A DNA stretch of 64,000 bases from Protoeuglena noctilucae (taxonomy: Eukaryota > Chlorophyta > Pedinophyceae > Marsupiomonadales > Marsupiomonadaceae): contig OY253672.1 in the NCBI GenBank assembly GCA_958009085.1, positions 1,488,001-1,552,000 of the forward strand. Direction: 5' to 3'. The translations under genes were made by a program, and so were the position numbers. The notes beneath the pieces were generated by a model. The model searched no databases and was not told where the DNA came from. It saw only the letters and a program-made list of their open reading frames with translations. Numbering within the stretch: the stretch's first letter is position 1; the number at the start of each line of letters is the position of its first letter. Shown piece by piece: positions 23,168 to 33,700 of this stretch.

Positions 23168-23844
23168 TGTCCCTGGACGCAACGGATTCCCACGTAATAG
23201 ATGCGCGTCACAGCCAAGCAGGCAACCTCGCCTCTTCGGCGCCCGCTGCAGCTCTTCACCCGGACTAGTGCGGGGCCGCTTCCCGCCAACCCCGGCCCCC
23301 GTTTGGCCATCCGCCCCCATAACGGGGATCTACGGACCTTGAAACCGGACGCGACGGCCAACTACGATGTCAAAATTTCAGAGTTAAGCTTGGATTTCCT
23401 GGTTGGGTCCTGTGCGCGGCATCACAACCAGGCCGCAGCCGCAGAGCGTCAGGCGCACGGTGAGAGATGGCGCACTGGGCTGCTAGCTCTGCCTGGACAT
23501 CCCAGCGACGGTCTGGCGTCCCTGCCAGTCGTCAGTTCGCGCGTCGTGTCTTCTCCCCATCACCAATCGCGCTAGGCACGCGGTTACTTATCTGGGATCA
23601 GTAGTGGGTCCCTAAGGCGACTGGGATTTTGTAGACGCGCACTCGCGCCAGCCGCTGACGACCAGGCACGTCGCCGCGCTGGGATGGGCCCCGTCCGCGA
23701 TAGCAGCGATGCCTGCTCCGGCACATTGCCATGCACGATGTGGTTTCGCTCTCCTGTATGCGAACCATGCGGCCGCAAAGGCCAGAAGCCGAGTTTGCAC
23801 CACATACTCGAGCCGCACCCTTGCCCTCGCTCGCCGCAGGGACG
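23168..23844. promoter_or_regulatory. Divergent intergenic region, capping enzyme / EBP
   Basis: About 680 bases between two divergent start codons. It must contain both promoters. Short open frames on both strands look like GC-driven shadows. No repeat, RNA gene or TATA box was recognised. Confidence 0.45.
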
Positions 23845-25325
23845 ATGGCGACCGTGGTGCCGCATCCGTACCTTCCGAAGGACTTACACCTCCCAAATTA
23901 TGTCCCCCCTACGTTCGGTCGCCCGGAGGTGCGCCGCCCAGATGGCCGCGTTTGTGCGGCGGCCCATTCCAAGCCCCGCGGCGTGCATTTCGTCGGGCGC
24001 CTTCGCTGCATGATGGCAGCGCTTCTTTGTCCGTTGCACCTGGACACATTCACGGCTCCGGTCTGCCGCGCGCCGGCCGTGCGCGGATCTTACGCTAGTG
24101 TTGGGGCTGCCCGCCCAAACCAGGCCGCGGGCGCCGCGAGGCCACGAGACAGCCCCCCGCGGCCCGCGCGCAGGTCCTGAGCGTTTTCTTCCCGATCGTT
24201 GCCTTAATCCTGGCCTGGTGCATCAACTACACGCGCTCATCGTCCAACCACGGCCTCAGCACGACTACGGAGAAGCTCATGTTCTCCTGGTTCGTCGGTG
24301 AGCTCTCCCTCTGCGCGGGTCGCACTCCTCGATTGCGCTTGAGCATACGGACAGCAGCGCGTCCGCGGACGACCCGGCGCGCGCGCGCGTGGCCGTGATT
24401 TCGCGGCATGTGGCGCTGCTCGCAGCGTGCGGCTTCATCCACTTCTTCATTGAGGGGTCCTTCGTGCTCTACCTCGACTTCCACGCGGACAAGGGCGACA
24501 AGGGCTTCTACTGGTCCTTCATGGCCAGCCTGTGGAAGGAGTACGCGAACGCCGATTCGAGGTGCGATGGCCTGGGAGAGCAATTGAGCGAGGCGCAGTT
24601 ACTTAGTAATGCACTTGTCTCCTATGCTTTACAACCAGCATGATGATGCGGACTAATCCCTCTCTTGGCCTGTCAGGCCATTGCGTGTCCCTTGCGTGTG
24701 TCCCTCGCTCCGAGACCGGCAAGCGACCGTCGCTCGCCCCTTTCCCTTCTTGCCAGGTACGCCTGGGGCGACGCCTTCATCGTCACCATGGAGGCCTTCA
24801 CCGCCTTCGTCGAGGGCCCCGCCTGCTGGGCGATCGCGTACGGCATGGCGACGACCAAGGCCTGGCGCTATCCGCTCATGATGCTCACGTCCTTCGGTCA
24901 GTTCTACGGATGCCTCCTCTACTTCCTCACCTCCTACTACACCGAGCTCCGCGACATCCGCCCCGAGCCCCTCTTCTTCTACTTTTACTTCCTCATCATC
25001 AACCTCTTCTGGATCGTCGTACCCGTGGCAGTCTGCACGCACGCGTGGGTCAAGGTGACGCGACACGCTCACGCGCCCACACGCTCGCGCACCACAGCGA
25101 GGCACACGCGGGGGCTCTGTTACCGCATAGGACGATGTCTCTTGTACTGCACTTCGCGATGTCTCTTGCACCATGCCAACTGACCCTCCCGTACCACCGC
25201 ACCAAGTGACCCCAGTGCACCATACCAAGTGACCCTTCTCCACCCACTCTGCACCCCCGCAGATGTCGTCGGCGGTGGCCAGGGTGGAGGAGCCGATCAA
25301 GGCCCAGGAGAAGAAGCTCAAGTGA
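23845..25325 (+). CDS. Emopamil-binding-protein family sterol 8,7-isomerase (EXPERA domain)
   Basis: Predicted to shift the sterol ring double bond from C8 to C7 in the endoplasmic reticulum during phytosterol synthesis. Five exons: 23845-23928, 24174-24297, 24426-24561, 24757-25054, 25263-25325, about 234 residues, close to the family's usual length. Membrane segments are visible at VFFPIVALILAWCI, ACGFIHFFIEGSFVL, FTAFVEGPACWAIAYGM, FYGCLLYFLTSYY and YFYFLIINLFWIVVPVAV. Conserved acidic/His residues lie in FIHFFIEG and TMEAFTAFVEG, matching the active site of EBP. The C-terminus ends KKLK, a dilysine (KKxx) ER retrieval signal. All introns are GT-AG. The start at 23845 opens a short soluble N-terminus HPYLPKDLHLPNYV typical of plant HYD1. 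Confidence 0.88.
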
Positions 25326-25523
25326 TCTCTGTCAGCGGTCGTTTTTCAACAGGCGTGTCGACATCCGCCATGCAGGCTTTCTGTTCCACATGAATGAGGT
25401 GTCTCGACAGCACGCACCGCACCTACAATGCGGGCTTTCTGTCTGTTCCACGTGGTGTTTCAGGCACAGTCGGCATGGTAGCACCCCTCGGTTGGCTTGG
25501 CCGCCGCGCGCCCTCTATCTCCG
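25326..25523. other. Tail-to-tail spacer with a degenerate duplication
   Basis: Roughly 200 bases between the stop codons of EBP and 6PGL. It contains two near copies of a short segment (GCAGGCTTTCTGTTCCAC at 25373 and GCGGGCTTTCTGTCTGTTCC at 25431), followed by similar GTG-rich text. No polyadenylation motif was recognised. Confidence 0.5.
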
Positions 25524-27161
25524 TCACCGGTCGGCCAGGCTCCGCATGCTCTTGAAGAGAGACAGCTCCGACGCCGCCGCCGCGTCCATCAGCCACGACA
25601 GCTCCGCCCCGAGAGCCTTGGGCTGCACGAGCGCCGCGGGGGCGGCACCCCTCTGCGACCGAGACGATGTGACTACACTCGCGGCACAGCTGGCGATCTG
25701 TAGGCGTACATGATAGGTGAAGCACAGTCGCATGCAAGCATCGATGCCATGCCCTGCGCGTCTGCTCACACGCATGCCAAGTACTGTACGCAAGCACAGC
25801 ACATACACATGCACACAGCACGCACGCACAGCACATTCGCACAGCACGTCCGCACCTCAAGGTTCTGCTCCTCAAGCGCCATCCGCACCGCCGCGGCCTT
25901 CTTGGACCCCGTCATGCAGATGACAGCCTTGGCGGTGCTGGACATGAGCGCGGCCGTCATGGTGATGCTGGCTGACCCGTCCGCCTTGACTTGGGGCACC
26001 ACGAGCTTGTCGCCCGTCGCGAGCGTGGCCGGCTGCCCCGGGTACAGCGATCCCACGTGGCCGTCCGCGCCCATGCCCAGGAGCACCAAGTCGAACTGCG
26101 GGAGGAGAGGAGAGGAGATGGGCAAGAGAATGATCAGTCATGGAAGGAAGTGCACCCCACTTGGCACACGCCCGTCAGCCATTGCATGCGCCCGTCAGCA
26201 TTGCACAAGACAGTCACCCATTGCTTGTGGCCATTGCATGCGGCCGTCAGCCCTCGCTGGTGCAGCACATCGCATGCATCACCCACCTGGGGGAGTCCCG
26301 TGACGGGGTCCCTGGGCATCTTGGCTCTCTTCTCCATCTCCAGGATCATCTTCGAATATCTCTCGGCCTCCTCCTCCGGCGACTGCAACCACAAGCGCAT
26401 GCCGAGGCAGTAAGGGTTAGGGTAAGGGTCCCATGCGCCATTGAGCCGTGACGAGCGCACGTGACACGCGCATCGCATAGCACAGTCATGCGACTGTGAG
26501 GACCTGGTAGCCTCTTACCAGGGTGCCGTCGACGGTGAGGAAGTGCGGCTTGGTGGGGAGGTCTTTCACAAAGGCCTGCAGGGCCTTGGCATGGGACGAC
26601 TTGGGGTGAGAGTCGAGGACACAGCGGTGGTTGACGTACGCGATGTGGACCTTCCGCCAATCGAGACGCATCGCCGGGCCCATCGGCTCCCGCACCAGGC
26701 CACTGCGGTGAGGGACGCGCGGGACAGGCTCGCGCGTGATCAGGTTTTTCACGTGTCGATCAATCGATCGAGCCGCCGCCGAACGTGTGCTGTCCACACC
26801 TGAGCGCCTCCAGGACCGACCCTCCCGGTATCGCGAGCGTGAACGTGTTCTTCCGCGCGATGCTCTCCTCCGCGGCATCCAGTACGAGGCCGCAGAGGGC
26901 GGCGTCCACCTCATGCGGGCTCGGGTACACGTCGACGGACAGCGGGTTCTCCGGCGCCTTCGAGATGTCGCGCGTCATGCCGTACTCGGTGTATTGCCGA
27001 TAAAATCGACAGCTGACCTCCCGCGCCGGACGCTCATCCCGGGGCGCCGGACCAGGCCAGATTACCCGACGCGGGACGCATGGCGACGACCCGCTGCCGC
27101 TTGGCCCGCTTCGGGGAACAGCAGCTGCCGGAGTCCGACCCAAAGAGAGCGATGATGCCAT
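25524..27161 (-). CDS. 6-phosphogluconolactonase, plastid-type
   Basis: Hydrolyses 6-phosphogluconolactone in the oxidative pentose phosphate pathway. Five exons: 26800-27161, 26519-26702, 26287-26382, 25856-26095, 25524-25697, giving 351 residues, longer than bacterial PGL because of a Ser/Arg/Pro-rich leader that looks like a plastid transit peptide. Family motifs: FTLAIPGGSVLEALR (phosphate loop), DWRKVHIAYVNHRCV, and FDLVLLGMGADGHVGSLYPG with the catalytic His. VICMTGSKKAAAV follows. The exon joints all fit phase with GT-AG introns. The intron between 26096 and 26286 has scattered repeats of CATGCGCCCGTCAGC and variants. It is head-to-head with the RPC1 gene. Glucosamine-6-phosphate isomerase is the related alternative, but the GMGADGHVGSLYPG motif favours PGL. 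Confidence 0.9.
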
Positions 27162-27710
27162 CAGGACCCAAATTAAGCCCCCCGCCGTCTAGATGAAGGG
27201 TGCGACCCAGTCAATCAAGCATCCACACCCTGAGCTGAGTTGAAGGAGCTCAACAGCACGAGCTCCTACTCGCGTGCAGGAGAGTATAGCTATCGCTGAC
27301 GTCACCGGCGCACTTCGCTCAAACCCTGCCGACGGCGGCTGTCAGAGAACGCACCCTGGCCAAAAAACCACGGTGGTCTCGCAGCCTGCCCCGCACTTCA
27401 ACGCCCTGCTTGGTTGCTAGCCCATCGCGCTGAATCAATCGTGCACTAGAGTCGAGCAAAAAACTGCGTGCGTCTTTCGCTCCAGCTGCGAGCCCCGGCA
27501 GTCTCGCAAAGCTTGCGTAGCCCCTCTGCTGGGCAAGAGACAAAGAGCACTGGGTCGCACACCGGCCCTTGTCAGCGGGCACGTCCGAGCGCGCAGCCTC
27601 TGGCCTTGTGTCGGCAAGCGACCCGTGGGTCGCGAGGGCTCGCGATTCGCTCGCGGATGGTGGCGTAGCGGAGTCGGTTGGCGACATCGCGTGGGAAGGG
27701 CTCGGGAGAG
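27162..27710. promoter_or_regulatory. Divergent promoter region, 6PGL / RPC1
   Basis: About 550 bases between divergent start codons. A small inverted repeat (GTTGAAGGAGCTCAAC) lies near 27238. No gene or TATA box was recognised. Confidence 0.45.
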
Positions 27711-30700
27711 ATGTCAGCTCGAGCCGCTGCGCCCGACGCGGGGACGGCGGGCCCCACCCCGCTCGTGTCTACCAAGGTGGGCGTCGGCGAGGGCCGTTGG
27801 CATGCCTCTGTTGCCAAAATGCAATTTGTCATGTTCATGGCGCGTTCTGTGGGCTGCGCCGACGTTGATAGCGGCCGCCGCGGACGGGAGAGCCTGCGCC
27901 GCCACGTCGGCGTTGCAGCCCATCCCCCGCCCGCTGCACAGCGTGCATGGAAAGCGCCGCAGTGTGCAGATCTAGTGTCTTGTGACTCGCGGCGCTTCTC
28001 ATTCATGTGCCCCACTCGACGGCGCGGTCGCTGCAGGCACTTGCCCCTCTTGGGTTGTTTGCAGCGCCAACCACTCGCCGTCCGCGACCCGATGCCCGCT
28101 CGCGACTGTCCGCAGGAGCCCTTTTTGGAGCCGGACCGGCCTCGCCGCATCCAGGAGATCACGTTCGACGTGCAGTCGCCGATCGAGATTGCGGCGTGCA
28201 GCGCGCTGAACGTGTACGAGCACCGGCTCATGCAGATGCCCGTGCGCGCGCCCACCCCGCACGGTCCCCTGGACGCGCACATGGGCGTGTCGAGCCGGCA
28301 GGCCGTGTGCGAGACGTGCGCGGGGAAGCTGTCCGAGTGCGCCGGCCACTTCGGCCACATCCAGCTGCACCTCCCCGTCTTCAACATCGGCTACTTCAAG
28401 CACGTCATCGCGATCCTCCAGTGCATCTGCAAGTCCTGCGCGCGCGTGCTGATCGCGGACGAGGAGCAGCGGAAGACGCTGCGCAAACTGCGGAGGCCCG
28501 GGATCGAGCGGCTGCAGCGGGCGGTACTCTTCAAGGCGAGCGGCGGCTCCGATGGGGATGGAAAATGACTGTTTATGAATGTGTTGATATAATTACTGAC
28601 TTGGTTGCGTTGATTGCGCAATGCTGGAGTGACATGCGTTCGGACATCCGTGTGCTGCAGCGAGTTGCACCCACCCATGTCGCTCCCCCTTCCGTCTATC
28701 CCATCTCCGCCACCCATCTGCTCCCCGCAGCGCCTCCTGGACAAGGCCAAGCGCGTCAAGGTGTGCCCGTGGTGCGGGGAGGGCAATGGCACCGTCAAGA
28801 AGTGCCCCGGGTCCCTGAAGATCCTCCACGACCGGTACGGGAAGGGCGAGTCGGAGGCGCTGCTGGACCGGAGGCAGCGATTCGAGGACGCGGCGCAGTG
28901 AGTGCGGGGGGAGATTGCATGTTGTGCAGTGACAGGCTTGTTAAGTAGGGCCAGCGCAGGTCAGCCGGGGCGGAGAGATGCGATGGCTGGGTACGAGCAG
29001 CGATGCGCCTGTGCATGACGCCTCTCCCCTGTCGCCCTTGCTCTTTCAGGGCCAACCCCGAGATTGCCCCGCTGATCAAGGGCATGGTGGAGCTGCTGGA
29101 CCCACTCAAGGTGATGACGAGTGCTTGAGTAGTGAATGATAGTTGATGATAGTAGTCGCAAAGCACAACTCACGCAATGTATACGTGACTCATCGACTCA
29201 CCTCCCCATCCACAACTAATACTCATGCAACGCATAGCACTGCACCACAGCAATACGCAACACCTCACTCCCCTCACTCTCCAATCCTCTCTCCCCCCTC
29301 AGGTGCTGGAGCTGTTCCGCCGCGTCCCCGATTCGGATCTGCAGATCCTGGACCTCGGGGGCCGACCCGAGAACCTCTTGATGACCAACCTGTCGGTGCC
29401 CCCCGTGTGCATCCGGCCCAGCGTGGAGATGGAGGGGGGGGGGGGGAGCAACGAGGACGACATCACGGGTGAGGGGATGTGGGATGCGATGGTTGGGATC
29501 AGTAGCGTTGGGGGGGGAGATGTATGAAGTGGTCAGTGGCATTGTTGGGGAGATGTTTGGAACTGGCAACACTGTTGGGGAGATGTTAGGAATCTCCAAA
29601 CATCGGCAACACTCGCATGCAGGTGCGCAGGAGGTCACTGCCATGCATGTACAACCCCATTCTCCCCCCCCTCCATCACCCGCAGTCAAGATGATGCAGA
29701 TCGCCATGCATCTACCATCACTCACTCTCTCTCTCTCACTTGCAGTCAAGATGATGCATTCTAATGCATCAACATTCTAATGCAAAATCAACCTCTCTCT
29801 CCCCTCACTTGCAGTCAAGATGATGCAGATCGTGGAGGTCAACCGGTGCATCGAGACCGGGCTGAGCGGCCTGCTGGCCAAGAACGTGGCGGAGTGGTGG
29901 GACGGGCTGCAGACCGAGTGCGCCCAGTACATCAACTCCGATCTCCCAGGCATGCCCAGCACGCTCCAGACGCAGGGGAAGCGGCTCAGGGGGTTCGTGC
30001 AGCGGCTCAAGGGCAAGTCGGGGAGGTTCCGGGGCAACCTGTCGGGTGAGGAGGTGGTGGTAGTGGTAGTGGATGGTGGGGTGACTGATGTGGCAGTGAC
30101 TGGGGTGGTAGTGACTGGGGTGGGTGTGCGGTGACGGGGGAACCTGTCGGGTGAGGGGGTGGTGGTAGTGGTAGTGGATGGTGGGGTGGGAGTGTGTGAA
30201 CGGGGCAACCTGTCGGGTGAGGGGGGGTGGTAACAGGATGGTAGTGGATGGTGGGGTGGGTGGGGACGGGGCAAGATGTGCGGGGAGGGGGCGGGAGCGG
30301 ATGGGGTGGGTGCGCATTACCACTGCTGGCTTCATTGTTACACACCACAGCTGCCGCCCCCATCGCCACCCAACCTCAGTTCACCACCACTCACCCCAAT
30401 CCCCCCCCCCCCCCCCCCCCACCCCCCCCTCCCCCTCTCTCCCCAGGCAAGCGCGTGGACTTCACCGGCCGCACCGTCATCTCCCCCGACCCCAACGTCC
30501 GCATCGACGAGGTGGTCGTGCCCGAACTGATGGCGACTGTCCTTACTTACCCTGAGCGTGTCACCGAGCACAATATCGAGAAGCTCCGGCGCGCGGTCAT
30601 CAACGGAACGCAACAGCACCCGGGCGCGAGGTTCGTGATCAGCAAGGACGGGCACAAGAGCTTCCTGCAGGTGCGGGTGGTAGGGGGGGTGCTGTGGTGC

Positions 30701-33700
30701 TTTGCCATATATCGTGCTGTGGCAGATGCAGTGGCGTCTGTGTCTCGCCGGCCCCGTGCGTGCTGGTACGCTTTAACAGGCTATTATAAAACTATAATAA
30801 GATTATAATATACCAGCATCACGTATTCGCATACATTTACTCCGCAGTACGGCGACCGTCGTCGCGTGGCGGCTGAGCTGAGGGTCGGGGATGTGGTGGA
30901 GAGGCACCTGTGCAATGGGGACGTGGTGCTGTTCAACCGGCAGCCGTCGCTGCACCGGTGAGCGACATGCTGATGATGGGGATGAGCATGGGTGGGTGTG
31001 CGTGCGTGTGAGTGCGGGGCGAGTGGTGCGGACGGGCAGTGGGGCTGATCGCTTTCTCATCCCATCCACGCAGTGCGACCATCTGCGATTGGCATATCCC
31101 ACCCATCTCATCCCATCCTAACCACATGCATGCATTCCATCCCACCTCATCCCACCCAACCCCACCCCTTCACACACAGAGTCTCCATCATGGCCTTCCG
31201 CGTGCGTGTGCTCCCCGGCCGCACCCTCCGATTCAACGAGTGCTGCTGCACGCCATTCAACGCGGACTTCGACGGTGAGAGTAGTAATACTATAGTATTG
31301 ATATAGTACCACTATGCACGCCATGCAACAATGCAGACTGCGACGGTGAGAGATAGCGATGCTATACGAACACTGTGCATGCATCCACTCCATCGTCACC
31401 CATCTCACCCCAACATCACTCGTCCCATTCCATTATCACTCATCTGCTTCCTCACAATCGCAGGCGACGAGATGAACATCCACGTCCCCCAGACAGAGGA
31501 GGCCAGGGCAGAGGCCATGTCGCTCATGGGGGTGCTCAGGTGAAGACTATATGTTATATATAGTATTGTTAACATATCATCGACACATGCCATGTCGCTC
31601 ATGGGGGTGCTCAGGTGACACAGACATGAGACCAGTACCATCAACACATGCCATGTCACTTACAAGGGAGGGCGGTGGCAAGCCAGCCCCACACTAACCT
31701 GAGCTCCCCTGTATCAGAAACAGTCATCACCCCCACCCCCGACTCACCCTTATCTCTCCCATCTCCCATCTCCCATTACCCCCAGCAACCTGATGGTCCC
31801 CTGTAACAGTATCACCCTCACCACCCCCACCCCCATCTCACCCTTATCTCATCTCCCCTCATCCCCAGCAACCTGATGGTCCCCAAATCGGGCGAGATCC
31901 TGGTGGCCGCTACCCAGGACTTCCTCACCTGCGCGTTCCTGCTCACACGCAAGGACTGCCTCTTCAGCAGGGCAGAGTTCGGGCAGATGTGCAGCTACAT
32001 GGGGGACGGGCTGGAGAGGTGAGGGGGTGGTGGTTGTAGTAATGGTGATAGCAAAGTGGGTGGGGGTGGTGATGGAGTAGATGAGCATGGATAGGCTGGA
32101 GAGGTGAGGGGGGGGGGTGTTCTTAGCATGGATGATGTGTGGGTGGCAAATGGTTTACCCTTTCGCACACCGCATCGCCCACGCTAGCTCATCCCAGCTT
32201 CCCGCACAGTCACGCATGCACGCACCCCCCCTCCCATCTCTCACAACAACAACAACAACAATAATGACAACACCAACAGCACCACAACACCAACAACACC
32301 CTCTCTCCCCCCAGGGTGGACATCCCCCCCCCGCCATCGTCAAGCCGCTTGAGATGTGGACGGGGAAGCAGCTTTTCTCGGTGCTGCTGCGGCCGAACGT
32401 GGATGTCCGCATATTCGTGACGATGGAGACGAAAGAGAAGATGGGGTGCAGCTGCAAGGGGGTGGCGGGTGAGTGGAGAGGGAGTGGGGGTGGGNNNNNN
32501 NNNNNNNNNNNNNNNNNNNNNNNNNNNNNNNNNNNNNNNNNNNNNNNNNNNNNNNNNNNNNNNNNNNNNNNNNNNNNNNNNNNNNNNNNNNNNNNNNNNN
32601 NNNNNNNNNNNNNNNNNNNNNNNNNNNNNNNNNNNNNNNNNNNNNNNNNNNNNNNNNNNNNNNNNNNNNNNNNNNNNNNNNNNNNNNNNNNNNNGGGGGC
32701 GACGGGCAGCCGTTGGATTTGAATCGCCTGCTGTTGCGCGTGATGGCACTCACGCCAAGACAAGCCGACGAGACGTGGCTGCTGCCCGGTGCTCTGGAGA
32801 GAGCGGCGGAGAGGGGGGCGGAGGGGGTGGGTCTGGTGGCAGATAATGCATGGGGCATTAGCACTCGGTTTGTGGAGGCGGTGAGGGGTCGGTTGGGGGA
32901 GGTTGCAAGGGAGTTGCGGGGCGTGCGGAAGCAAATGGGGCTGCCGGAGGATGCGAGGGGCGATGCGGATGTGGAGGCAGTGGCGGGGAGGGTGGCGGGC
33001 ATGACGGAGCGACAAGTCACGGTGAGGATTCGGTTGATGAGAATGGGAATTGTGAATTGTGAAATGCGTATTGTGAATTGGGTGCTGTGATGGTGGGATG
33101 ACGGAGCGGCAGGTGACGGTGAGGGGTGGGTGGGTTAGGGCATCAGATGGCCGGTCGTGATTGTTTGCGTCGAGCGAACTGTTACTGCCACCAGCGTCAC
33201 ATCCCAATTATCGAATCTCCCCATCCCTCCCCGCAGACGTTCCTGCATCTGGCCCGCCGCAAGTTCGAGTCCAAGGTGGCCGACCCGGGCGCCACGGTGG
33301 GGGCGTACGGAGCACAGAGCATCGGGGAGCCAGGCACGCAGATGACGCTCAAGGTGATTGGGATATTGTGATTGTGATGACTGTGACGGTGATGGTGATG
33401 ATTGTGGTTGTGACTGGGAATGGGATGGTGACTGCGATGATTGCGATGGAATGGAGCATTTCATGTGTGTATGGGTATGGGTATGTGCATGTATTTGTGT
33501 CGATACACTTACATGTACCTCTCCCCCACCCCCGTGTCGTCGGCGCAATGACGAAGATCCCTTCGCTTGCTGGACGGTGCCTATGGCCCCAGTGGCAGCG
33601 AAAAGCACTGCTCTAGAATTCCACTGAGCGCCGATAAAGACACGGGGGATGTGGATCGAGACGTGGTGTTTATTTATATCATGTGTTCATGTAACTTTAT

